From: an uncultured Prevotellaceae bacterium
Lineage (GTDB): Bacteria; Bacteroidota; Bacteroidia; Bacteroidales; Bacteroidaceae
Assembly (NCBI GenBank): GCA_947176655.1
Contig: CAMWRK010000150.1
Span: 1-5,616 of the forward strand
Reading direction: 5' to 3'
DNA length: 5,616 bases
Below are positions 1 through 5,616 of this stretch, piece by piece. Below the pieces are notes generated by a model. That model had not been told where the DNA came from. It searched no databases and saw only the letters and a list, made by a program, of their open reading frames with translations. Position numbers and translations under genes: made by a program. Position 1 is the stretch's first letter. The number at the start of each line of letters is the position of its first letter.

Positions 1-213
1 GGAAACAAGTTCGAACTGCCAGAATATGTCGATCCTGCAACAGGTTTCATCTCGTTCAAGAGTAAGTCCGGGCGCGAGCTAAAGGCTCTGGAGTTGCCTG
101 GTCTGTGGAATGGTGCCATGAGCGACTGGAATACCTTGATGGTTGAGGTTCCACTGTCTACATTCAATCCGGTTAAAACCGTGAACGACTTGTTGCGTGA
201 ACAGCACCAATAA
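1..213 (+). CDS. DUF4301 family protein, C-terminal end (partial)
   Basis: The open frame enters from the left edge in frame 1 and stops with TAA at 211-213, giving the last 70 residues. Seen: the blocks ELPEYVDPATGFISFKSK, ALELPGLWNGAMSDWNTL and a tail ending TFNPVKTVNDLLREQHQ. From memory of the family, this is how Bacteroidetes DUF4301 proteins (about 500 residues) end: the WNGAMSDWNT and FNPVKTVNDLLR blocks are nearly invariant. Full-length members carry an N-terminal stretch resembling nucleotidyltransferase/pyrophosphorylase sequences, but that part lies outside the window, so no reaction can be assigned. No signal peptide can be judged. The gene is followed 24 bases later by a strong terminator, so it is the last gene of its transcript and independent of the operon starting at 1239. 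The end is intact, with no frameshift. The family assignment rests on recalled motifs and has not been searched. Confidence 0.83.
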   Translation, partial: GNKFELPEYVDPATGFISFKSKSGRELKALELPGLWNGAMSDWNTLMVEVPLSTFNPVKTVNDLLREQHQ

Positions 214-237
214 ACAGACTCGGCATTTTGTGTCTTT

Positions 238-288
238 AACATGCTGTGCCTCAGAAAAAACACTTTTTCTGAGGCACAGCATGTTTTT
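238..288 (+). terminator. Rho-independent terminator of the DUF4301 gene
   Basis: The arms at 238-259 and 264-285 are perfectly complementary over 22 bp with a 4-base loop (ACAC). A run of five Ts (284-288) overlaps and follows the right arm. The stem core is CATGCTGTGCCTCAG, and the loop-proximal end is a run of A:T pairs. It begins 24 bases after the stop codon. The T-run is on the + strand side only, so it is best read as terminating rightward transcription. Confidence 0.93.
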
Positions 289-390
289 GTCATCAATATC
301 AATGTTATCCGAAACGTTTTGCGTACACCTCACAATGACATCGCGGTCTTGGGAGCGAAAGAGGCTCAGTAGCAAATCGGTGGGGGACGG

Positions 391-406
391 ATGAGCGTAT
401 GAGCGT
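391..406. repeat. Tandem duplication of ATGAGCGT
   Basis: Two exact, adjacent copies of the octamer ATGAGCGT (391-398 and 399-406) run directly into an AAGACC hexamer at 407. Small; probably part of the repeat block or a slippage product. Confidence 0.6.
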
Positions 407-495
407 AAGACCTTTGTAATAATATTTCAACATACTGTCAGGCATCCATAGATGGGCTGAACCGGTCTTCGAAGTGCGTCTTTGCGGTGTTCCAA

Positions 496-507
496 ACGAG
501 GCCTCGT
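496..507. repeat. 12-bp perfect palindrome ACGAGGCCTCGT
   Basis: The 12 bases 496-507 read the same on both strands, with no spacer. It lies just left of the phased hexamer block. It could be a dimeric protein-binding site or simply part of the repeat element; nothing downstream supports an operator role directly. Confidence 0.5.
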
Positions 508-520
508 GATGTCGGGGGTG

Positions 521-606
521 AGACATCGTGGTCTTAAGCGTTAAGACCGTCGGTCTTCGCGCTTAAGACCACGGTCTTTCGACCCGAAGACCGCGGTGTC
601 TTTTTT
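521..606 (+). terminator. Multi-branched, terminator-like stem enclosing the phased hexamers
   Basis: Bases 521-535 pair with 587-601 over 15 bp without a gap if two G:U pairs are allowed (526/596 and 529/593). Six Ts follow at 601-606. Inside, 536-540 pairs with 560-564, closing a hairpin built on AAGACC/GGTCTT (543-548 with 552-557), and a second hairpin forms at 565-578. The shape, a stem followed by a U-run, is that of a rho-independent terminator on the + strand, but with an unusually large branched top. No gene ends just before it, so it may instead end a small RNA or be a mobile palindromic element with terminator form. Confidence 0.5.
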
Positions 607-889
607 GGGGGTATGCGAAATGCCGGGCACATGAAGCCTTGATGCGTCTTTATGTGTCAGTACGGCATGTTGGTGTGCTATAGCAACATTCTGCAATACA
701 GCAATATACAAGTGAGGCGACGCGAAAGACGTGAGAAACGTTTCCCATTGGTATTCTACATAGCCTGTCAAATCTCCTTCTGTCCAACACCCAAAATCAA
801 TATTTGTGCTAAAGGTATCGTCCAGATTATGTCTGTTGCGACGCCAGCGTGTAATGTTTTTTTACAGAACACGGGTGCTTAATCGGCAC

Positions 890-921
890 ATCGTGAAGAC
901 ATATCCAGAGGATCGTGAAGA
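890..921. repeat. 10-base direct repeat ATCGTGAAGA, 22 bases apart
   Basis: Exact copies lie at 890-899 and 912-921, start to start 22 bases, or about two helical turns. They are about 180 bases upstream of the operon promoter. Chance is possible for a repeat this short. Confidence 0.4.
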
Positions 922-1049
922 AGCCGCTTAAGAGATAGGGGAGTATTAGATGATAAATAGGAAATATCATGACAACAGGTGATGGTCGGCAGAGATTACT
1001 CCTCATTGGATTGTTATCTGACGCTGTGGTGATTTGATGCGAGTTGTCC

Positions 1050-1074
1050 TGTTTCAAGAATGATGTTTGAAACA
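1050..1074. promoter_or_regulatory. Inverted repeat 26 bases upstream of the promoter
   Basis: TGTTTCAA (1050-1057) and TTGAAACA (1067-1074) form a perfect 8-bp inverted repeat around a 9-base centre. It ends 25 bases before the -33 element of the operon promoter, a place where an activator or repressor dimer could bind. It has no T-run behind it, so it is not a terminator. The regulatory role is inferred only from position. Confidence 0.35.
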
Positions 1075-1099
1075 ACATTACCTCAATATGCAATAAGAA

Positions 1100-1131
1100 T
1101 TTGATGTTTTTGGAATTTTTTTGTACCTTTG
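1100..1131 (+). promoter_or_regulatory. Bacteroidetes-type promoter of the three-gene operon
   Basis: TTTG at 1100-1103 and TACCTTTG at 1124-1131 are separated by 20 bases. This matches the Bacteroides primary-sigma consensus (TTTG, 19-21 bases, TAnnTTTG). The region between is T-rich. Transcription would start near 1138, giving a leader of about 100 bases before the ATG at 1239. It is the only complete match to this consensus that I noticed in the gene-free region. Confidence 0.8.
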
Positions 1132-1137
1132 CAACCA

Positions 1138-1238
1138 ATTTACAATGCGGAGCTAATCATTGGTGTCGGTGCAGAATTAGTGAATGCGCCGGTATGTTTG
1201 TGAGTATGTCTCAGCAATTGTCAGTATATTAAGTTGAT
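1138..1238 (+). promoter_or_regulatory. Predicted 5' leader with a second -7-like element
   Basis: If the promoter at 1100-1131 is used, these 100 bases are transcribed and untranslated. TATGTTTG at 1193-1200 is a perfect TAnnTTTG match but lacks a TTTG 19-21 bases upstream, so it is at best a weak internal promoter. No strong hairpin, terminator or known riboswitch core is visible, and there is no clear Shine-Dalgarno sequence before the ATG, as usual for this phylum. Confidence 0.35.
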
Positions 1239-3800
1239 ATGAGGCGTTTGTTGTTTCTGTTGATGCTGGTAGTGTGTATGCTTTGCGAAATGCATGCACA
1301 GCAGATGTATAATATATATGTAAAGAATCCTGAAGGCAAGCCCCTGAAAGGTGTGATTGTTTATACGTTCCCTATCAGAAGCAAAGGAGAGGCCGCTTAT
1401 AGTGAAGGACGGAGCAACAAGGAGGCAGGCAGCCACTTCGACAAGAAAAAGCACAATCTTCTGGATGAGGGCAAGACGGATACAGAGGGTTTGTGTGTTC
1501 TCCGGTGCAGCAAGGACGGTGCAATTATTCTGGATGGCGGTGATGTTGCTTCCGGACTGTATGACTTTCGCCTGTACCGTGTGGACAAGTATAAGAAGGG
1601 GGAACTGGATCTGAACATAGAGTTGGTGCTGCCAGGTACTGAGTTTTCGCAGGATCGCAAGACAAGAGTGATACATGCCGATAAGGCCGGCGAATATGCA
1701 TCCGACGGAGAAGCGGAGATGCTTCAGGAAGTCAAGCGTGTGGCCACACCGCAGATGGAGCTTGCCGGCGGCGGCGTGGAGCGTCACGGGCGCAACAGGA
1801 TTCTTATAACAAAGGTATTGGACATATACGGTGAGCACGCTAGGGACGATGCACGTTTCGTGGCATTTCCTTATGTTGTATATGATGACTTTAAGGACTC
1901 CGTGAGTTATATGCCGCCTGCTGTTGTCGACGGTAGGACATACAGCCGCAGCATGGAGCGCAGAATGGGTTTCAGGCCTTCGCGTGACAAGTTGGATGAG
2001 TACCGTTTTGACCGCTCCTTGCGCATGCAGAGTCACAATAGTGAGCGTATCCTGTATTCCCAGTGGGCGAATATAAAGAAAGGTACCAAGTATCATGTTC
2101 CGGGAGTGATATGGTACGAAGACTATAATGGTGTTTATCACCGTGATTCTTTGCTGTTCAATGACGGCATGGAGAGGGATCCCATGCGTTTCCTGAACTG
2201 GGCTGATGCCCGTCGTCTGGCGACGATAGACAGGACGGCATTCATTAAGCATGGTACGTATGAGGCCATGCCGGATCTGGCAACTTATAACCTACAGTTC
2301 GAACAGGGCGATGCCAGACTGAATCTCAGGGACAGCGAAACCGTGGCACAGAGAGACAGTATGTTTCGCTGGCTGGATAACTATTACAGAAACAAGGACG
2401 GACAGATTTCCAATATCATAATCAGGGGCTATTCTTCTCCGGAGGGACGCGAGGCCAGAAACCGTGAACTGGCCCATGACCGTGCGGAGACAATAAAGTC
2501 GTTGCTGGTAAGGAGTCTTCCAGGCATCAAGATAGAGACACAGTTCGACGCTAATGACAATATTGTTCCGTGGCAGAGAATAGCCGATATAATGACATCG
2601 GAGATGGATGATACTCTTGCTCACAGATATGCGGATATCCTCAGGGAGATTATCGCCGGCAAGACAGGTTTTGATGCTCAGTACAGAGCCATACGTACAC
2701 ATGGTGAATTATATGACTACATAGACAAGCATGTCCTGAATCGTGTACGTGTCGTTGATATACAGGCTAACGTCATAGTTCAGAAAATTCTTTCCGGCGC
2801 TGAGATTGTGGAACGTTTCGAACGCGATCCGCAGTTCCGTTTCAATATGGTTCCGTACCAGTATTATGCTATGCTGTGTTATTTGGCAGACGAGGAGAGG
2901 TGGGACGAACTGTATGATGTGGCCAAACGTGCATATACCAAGTATGATAAGGAACGTGAGGTCTGGAAGCAGTTTCTGAAGCCTGGAACTACCGATTCGT
3001 TGCAGTATGTCGCTTCGCGCATACCTTACCCGCTGGCAGGATACTATTATGCCGTAGCGACACTGAAGAAAGGTATAGCTGATGTGAATATACTGAAACC
3101 TTATCTGGACGACGGCAAGGTCAACAGATTGCCGGAGGTGAACAGTTTCCCGTTTATTGTGGCACAGGTTCTGATGTATTGTCAGAGGGAGGAATTTGAC
3201 GGTGCGAATAATCTGATAAAGAAATATAATCTGACGGCATTTCCTGAACTGGAAGGGCTGACTATGTTTGTGCGCTGTCTTGACGGACAATATAAGGGTA
3301 AGGAAAATGAGGACGTGCGCAGGTACATCATGTCCACATCGGAGATGAACAAGGCTGTGCTCTATGCGGCCTTGGGACAGTATCGCGAGGCTCTTGCCAT
3401 TCTTTACGGAAGCGATGTGCCGCGTCAGGATGCAAAGGTGGAGTACTTGAAGGCCATTTGCCATTTCAGGCTTCAGAACAGTCGTTTGACAGCACCCGAT
3501 GCTGACGGCTTTTCCGGAAACGTCGTATATCGCGATCCGGAAGATATGTTGCCGGAAGATAATGATTCCGGTATATATACAACGGTATGGGCTGCTCCTA
3601 TGTTGAATGCTTTCCGTCTGGACGAAAGAAATGTGGAATATCTGAAGCATGACGGATATTTTAATGACGCTTACCGTCAGATGATGCTGTATTTCTGGAA
3701 ACGTCTGAAGGCAGGAGTACCTATAGACAGAGTCGTTGCGGAGTATGATGCGTTGGTGGCGCAGATGAGGAAAAATAAAGCTCAGGATAAATTGAACTGA
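1239..3800 (+). CDS. Exported OmpA-like domain protein with helical-repeat C-terminus
   Basis: 853 residues. The ATG at 1239 is the first possible start, since an in-frame TAA lies at 1230-1232, and it begins a signal peptide: basic MRR, hydrophobic core, cleavage probably at HA|QQ after residue 20. C13 and C16 lack a lipobox, so it is not an evident lipoprotein. Residues about 23-130 look like a carboxypeptidase-regulatory/Ig-like domain (NPEGKPLKGVIVYTF, then GKTDTEGLCVL). About 185-345 is a conserved-looking middle region (DDARFVAFPYVVYD, RRMGFRPSRD). About 347-435 is an OmpA-like domain with GYSSPEG (397-403), N408 and DRAETI (414-419). It resembles the SPEG-type OmpA-like modules of Bacteroidales envelope and fimbria-linked proteins. 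About 535-745 is alpha-helical with TPR-like stretches (MNKAVLYAALGQYREALAIL, 703-722). It probably acts in the periplasm or at the outer membrane as a scaffold. No catalytic motif is seen. It is the first operon gene, one base before the next. The function is unknown. Confidence 0.85.
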   Translation: MRRLLFLLMLVVCMLCEMHAQQMYNIYVKNPEGKPLKGVIVYTFPIRSKGEAAYSEGRSNKEAGSHFDKKKHNLLDEGKTDTEGLCVLRCSKDGAIILDGGDVASGLYDFRLYRVDKYKKGELDLNIELVLPGTEFSQDRKTRVIHADKAGEYASDGEAEMLQEVKRVATPQMELAGGGVERHGRNRILITKVLDIYGEHARDDARFVAFPYVVYDDFKDSVSYMPPAVVDGRTYSRSMERRMGFRPSRDKLDEYRFDRSLRMQSHNSERILYSQWANIKKGTKYHVPGVIWYEDYNGVYHRDSLLFNDGMERDPMRFLNWADARRLATIDRTAFIKHGTYEAMPDLATYNLQFEQGDARLNLRDSETVAQRDSMFRWLDNYYRNKDGQISNIIIRGYSSPEGREARNRELAHDRAETIKSLLVRSLPGIKIETQFDANDNIVPWQRIADIMTSEMDDTLAHRYADILREIIAGKTGFDAQYRAIRTHGELYDYIDKHVLNRVRVVDIQANVIVQKILSGAEIVERFERDPQFRFNMVPYQYYAMLCYLADEERWDELYDVAKRAYTKYDKEREVWKQFLKPGTTDSLQYVASRIPYPLAGYYYAVATLKKGIADVNILKPYLDDGKVNRLPEVNSFPFIVAQVLMYCQREEFDGANNLIKKYNLTAFPELEGLTMFVRCLDGQYKGKENEDVRRYIMSTSEMNKAVLYAALGQYREALAILYGSDVPRQDAKVEYLKAICHFRLQNSRLTAPDADGFSGNVVYRDPEDMLPEDNDSGIYTTVWAAPMLNAFRLDERNVEYLKHDGYFNDAYRQMMLYFWKRLKAGVPIDRVVAEYDALVAQMRKNKAQDKLN

Positions 3801-3801
3801 T

Positions 3802-4518
3802 ATGTTTGCTACACAATATAGTTATTATAAGGTATTCAGGGCACTGTCCTTGCTTGTGTTGTTCATGGCAGCAACCACGCTGTATGCCCAGCGGATGAAA
3901 GCTGTGGATCTCGGGCTAAGTGTAAGATGGGCGAATATGAATGTAGGTGCTGACACTCCGGAAGACTATGGGGACTATTTTGCATGGGGCGAAGTGAAAA
4001 CGAAAAGGTATTACGGCAGATATTCTACATATAAATATTATGACTCAAAACGTTTCCTTAAATATAATAATGTGGGATACAAGGGTTCTGTCAAAGATAA
4101 TCTGCTGCGTTTGGAATCCGGTGATGATGCCGCCTCGAAACTGATAGGTAAAGGATGGCGTATGCCAACAGAGGCAGAGATGGAGGAATTGTTGGAGAAA
4201 TGTATTTTCAGAGCAGCCGTGTCGGATGGAACCAGAGGTTTCTGGGTGAAGAACCGTAATGAGCATGGTGATTCTATATTCTTGCCTATGGCAGGATACA
4301 GGGACTACGGCGCGTATAGATTCTATCCTGGCACACAATGCTACTATTGGACCTCGACATTGCTTACAGAGGAATCATTGGGAAAAGCCGGTGCCGACTT
4401 CAATGGCAGCGACACGCCACGTTCTGCTGTATGTCTGTCATATAAAGGCACTGACAGTCCGAGGATTGGTTTTCTTGACAGAAGAACTGGATGTGTAATA
4501 CGTCCTGTACGTAGGTAG
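3802..4518 (+). CDS. Exported FISUMP-like (Fibrobacter major paralogous) domain protein
   Basis: 238 residues. A signal peptide spans about 1-29 (hydrophobic ALSLLVLFMAATTLYA, then Q30), after a rather long 13-residue start. The mature part is a single domain with the usual order of blocks in Bacteroidetes FISUMP-like/DUF1566-related proteins: AVDLGLSVRWANMNVGA (34-50), DYGDYFAWGE (56-64 region), GWRMPTEAEMEELLEKC (118-134), SIFLPMAGYRD (158-168), YYWTST (181-186) and CVIRPVR (231-237). These domains are common on secreted and surface proteins of gut Bacteroidetes; ligand and activity are not established. The length fits a lone domain with no added BACON, Ig or sorting domain and no type IX-type C-terminal signal that I can recognise. 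The ATG follows the previous stop by one base (TGATATG), which strongly suggests one transcript and coupled translation. The stop is TAG at 4516-4518. Domain assignment is firm; role is inference. Confidence 0.88.
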   Translation: MFATQYSYYKVFRALSLLVLFMAATTLYAQRMKAVDLGLSVRWANMNVGADTPEDYGDYFAWGEVKTKRYYGRYSTYKYYDSKRFLKYNNVGYKGSVKDNLLRLESGDDAASKLIGKGWRMPTEAEMEELLEKCIFRAAVSDGTRGFWVKNRNEHGDSIFLPMAGYRDYGAYRFYPGTQCYYWTSTLLTEESLGKAGADFNGSDTPRSAVCLSYKGTDSPRIGFLDRRTGCVIRPVRR

Positions 4519-4559
4519 AGTGATGTCCGTATAACCTTAAACATGCAGATGCAGGCTTT
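4519..4559 (+). other. Short intergenic gap with a six-codon reading frame into the next gene
   Basis: The 41-base gap contains no terminator and no match to the TTTG/TAnnTTTG promoter, so the third gene is probably cotranscribed. A minimal frame ATG CAG ATG CAG GCT TTA TGA (4543-4563, MQMQAL) ends in an ATGA overlap with the next start codon at 4560. It could help reinitiation or may be coincidence. Confidence 0.4.
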
Positions 4560-5616
4560 ATGAAAAGAACAGGTGTATTATTTATAGCTTTATTGACAGT
4601 TGTGTTATGTCAGGCTCAACTTCCTGCCGCCGATGACTGGCGTTTGCGTCTGGGGCGTATTAATCCTCAGAAGGCAAAGGAACTGTATGGCTATGTGTTC
4701 AGTCCGCAATCTCCCATAATGCCAGGAAACGAGGCCAAGCCGATAGATATTGCATTCTACATCAACTTCAGGCAATTGGCTACGTTGGCTCCGTATTGCG
4801 ACTATATGTTTTATAGCGGTTATCTTTATGACAATCCCTCCAGCATGTATAAACGCATGTTGGATAGTGCTGACGATCCTGCAGTCAGAGTAATGTTTGT
4901 CGACGATGTCATAGAGCACGGAAAAAGTTATGTCGAGCACCTGGACAGTATTAATGTGATAAGGAATCTGAATACCGCCACCAAGGGTGATATGCTTACG
5001 ATACCTTTGGCCAAAATCAAACGGGCACACTATAATTATCTGTTTGCACATGAGCCGAAATACTATCCTGCACATCTCTATAATAAGGAGCAGGCATATA
5101 ATCTGTATCGTGATGCGTTCAAGGATTTCTACGATTCAAAGGAGAGTCATGGTAAAGAACTGCATGGCTTTTATGTATTGGAATATTTCAAGGTATGCTA
5201 TGATTTGTATAAATCCAACGAAGATAAATATTACGAGCAGTTCTTGGGAGACTATCAGAGGCTGGTGCGCGTATGTAGTAAGTTGCTGATACCTTATTAT
5301 GATATTCCGGATTCTGTCAAGAACAATCCGCGTGACAAACGGTATGCGTTGTTCAGAGAGTACAATAGTGCAGTGTATGCAGTGGATATCAAACCATTAG
5401 GTGATACTGTTATAAATGGACGGCTATTGGAACGGTATGATACTATTCCAATAGGTATCAAGCCTTTGTTTATTGCCAGCGGTGCTGCCAGTACAGCAAA
5501 AATGAGTGCCTACTATGCCGCGCATTTGCAGAAAAACAGACGTAATCGTGATTTCCTGAACGAGTCGATACATTTCATGTATGAGATTGGATGCACGAAT
5601 GATGTGGGAGTCTTTG
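4560..5616 (+). CDS. Exported, probably TPR-like helical-repeat protein (partial, runs off the right edge)
   Basis: 352 complete codons are present with no stop before the window end. The ATG at 4560 starts a signal peptide (MKRTGVLFIALLTVVLCQA, cleavage likely before Q20); C17 follows VVL, which is not a lipobox. No other in-frame ATG lies between it and the upstream TGA at 4521-4523. The mature part is rich in Tyr, Asp and Lys and reads as successive amphipathic helices. Examples are FRQLATLAPYCDYMFYSGYL (70-89), LYRDAFKDFYDSKES (182-196), a stretch about 200-218 with ELHGFYVLEYF, and FLGDYQRLVRVCSKLLI (228-244). The spacing resembles secreted tetratricopeptide-type proteins of Bacteroidales, in which segments such as YDNPSSMYKRMLD and a following repeat block are familiar, but I cannot name the family with certainty. 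No enzyme motif is seen. It lies 41 bases after the FISUMP-like gene on the same strand, so it is the third gene of the operon, and its own helical nature parallels the C-terminal half of the first product. A scaffold or assembly role in the envelope is inference. Confidence 0.82.
   Translation, partial: MKRTGVLFIALLTVVLCQAQLPAADDWRLRLGRINPQKAKELYGYVFSPQSPIMPGNEAKPIDIAFYINFRQLATLAPYCDYMFYSGYLYDNPSSMYKRMLDSADDPAVRVMFVDDVIEHGKSYVEHLDSINVIRNLNTATKGDMLTIPLAKIKRAHYNYLFAHEPKYYPAHLYNKEQAYNLYRDAFKDFYDSKESHGKELHGFYVLEYFKVCYDLYKSNEDKYYEQFLGDYQRLVRVCSKLLIPYYDIPDSVKNNPRDKRYALFREYNSAVYAVDIKPLGDTVINGRLLERYDTIPIGIKPLFIASGAASTAKMSAYYAAHLQKNRRNRDFLNESIHFMYEIGCTNDVGVF

Larger units (their letters stand above)
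345..592. repeat. Cluster of nine GGTCTT/AAGACC hexamers, last six phased at about 22 bases
   Basis: GGTCTT occurs at 345-350, 464-469, 530-535, 552-557 and 573-578. Its complement AAGACC occurs at 407-412, 543-548, 565-570 and 587-592. From 530 on the two orientations alternate strictly, and copies of the same orientation start 22, 21 and 22, 22 bases apart. Several pairs form nested inverted repeats: 14 bp perfect (527-540 with 560-573), 7 bp around one base (543-549 with 551-557), and AAGACC-AC-GGTCTT at 565-578. The hexamers are not in a coding frame. This resembles an intergenic palindromic repeat element; whether it is dispersed in the genome cannot be seen here. Confidence 0.8.
289..1099. 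other. Long intergenic region without a convincing gene
   Basis: About 810 bases lie between the first terminator and the operon promoter. Open frames of 65-103 codons occur on both strands, but none has a signal peptide, recognisable domain or plausible composition, and they overlap one another. The left part (345-606) is filled by the GGTCTT/AAGACC repeat block described separately. The right part (607-1099) has a 10-base direct repeat (890-899 and 912-921) and an 8-bp hairpin (1050-1074) and otherwise nothing I can name. No tRNA, rRNA, CRISPR array, transposase or known riboswitch is seen. Confidence 0.7.

Noticed and set aside
305..526. Minus-strand 73-codon frame across the hexamer region
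   Set aside because: It reads through repeats and the palindrome, has no promoter on that strand and no recognisable domain; more likely a product of the repeat element.
521..606. CRISPR array
   Set aside because: The repeated unit is only six bases and alternates in orientation; there are no 23-40 base direct repeats with unique spacers and no cas genes.
652..882. Plus-strand 76-codon frame
   Set aside because: No promoter match, signal peptide or domain, and Cys/Arg-rich composition; it overlaps the minus-strand open frame, and neither is convincing.
289..1099. Insertion sequence or integrated element in the long intergenic region
   Set aside because: No transposase or integrase frame, no long terminal inverted repeats at its edges and no obvious target duplication were found by reading both strands.
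827..1138. Minus-strand 103-codon frame upstream of the operon
   Set aside because: It runs through the operon promoter and upstream inverted repeat and has no recognisable domain or upstream promoter.
1239..1300. Lipoprotein signal in the OmpA-like protein (C13 or C16)
   Set aside because: The residue before each Cys is Val or Leu, not Gly/Ala/Ser, so there is no lipobox; a type I site at HA|QQ fits better.
1221..2252. Long minus-strand open frame of 343 codons
   Set aside because: It lies antisense inside the OmpA-like gene, shows no domain or signal peptide and has poor protein-like composition; it is a by-product of the sense codon use.
2709..3650. Long minus-strand open frame of 313 codons
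   Set aside because: Also antisense to the OmpA-like gene, rich in His, Ile and Cys in a non-protein-like way, with no recognisable motif.
3802..4518. Type IX secretion C-terminal sorting domain on the FISUMP-like protein
   Set aside because: The protein ends directly in the IRPV block of the domain itself, with no additional beta-rich C-terminal domain.

Overview
The window looks like chromosomal DNA from a member of the Bacteroidales (Bacteroides, Phocaeicola or Prevotella type). Three things point there. The first partial gene ends like the Bacteroidetes-restricted DUF4301 family. The promoter before the main operon has the TTTG / TAnnTTTG form used by Bacteroides primary sigma factors, with no clear Shine-Dalgarno sequence. 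The encoded exported proteins (SPEG-type OmpA-like domain, FISUMP-like domain, signal peptides ending in A|Q) are typical of that order. The genus cannot be fixed from this sequence alone.

Layout: (1) positions 1-213 are the last 70 codons of a DUF4301 gene, closed by a perfect 22-bp terminator hairpin (238-285). (2) About 950 bases follow with no convincing gene. Their left part (345-606) holds nine copies of the hexamer GGTCTT or its complement AAGACC. The last six alternate in orientation with a period of about 22 bases and sit inside a 15-bp outer stem that ends in six Ts, so the block has the form of a multi-branched terminator-like or palindromic repeat element. The right part (about 610-1099) holds only small repeats and one hairpin. 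(3) A good Bacteroidetes promoter at 1100-1131 starts a leader of about 100 bases and then a rightward operon. (4) The operon has three genes: an 853-residue exported protein with an OmpA-like domain and a helical C-terminal half (1239-3800); a 238-residue exported FISUMP-like protein (3802-4518) one base behind it; and, after a 41-base gap, an exported, probably helical-repeat protein (4560 to beyond the window end).

All three operon products start with a signal peptide lacking a lipobox, so they are predicted to be periplasmic, outer-membrane-associated or surface proteins. No enzyme, transporter or regulator is seen with them. The likeliest reading is a small, poorly characterised envelope or surface-protein assembly system: an OmpA-like scaffold with helical repeats, a lectin-like or adhesin-type domain protein, and a second helical scaffold. 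This role is inference. The most unusual DNA feature is the phased GGTCTT/AAGACC block.
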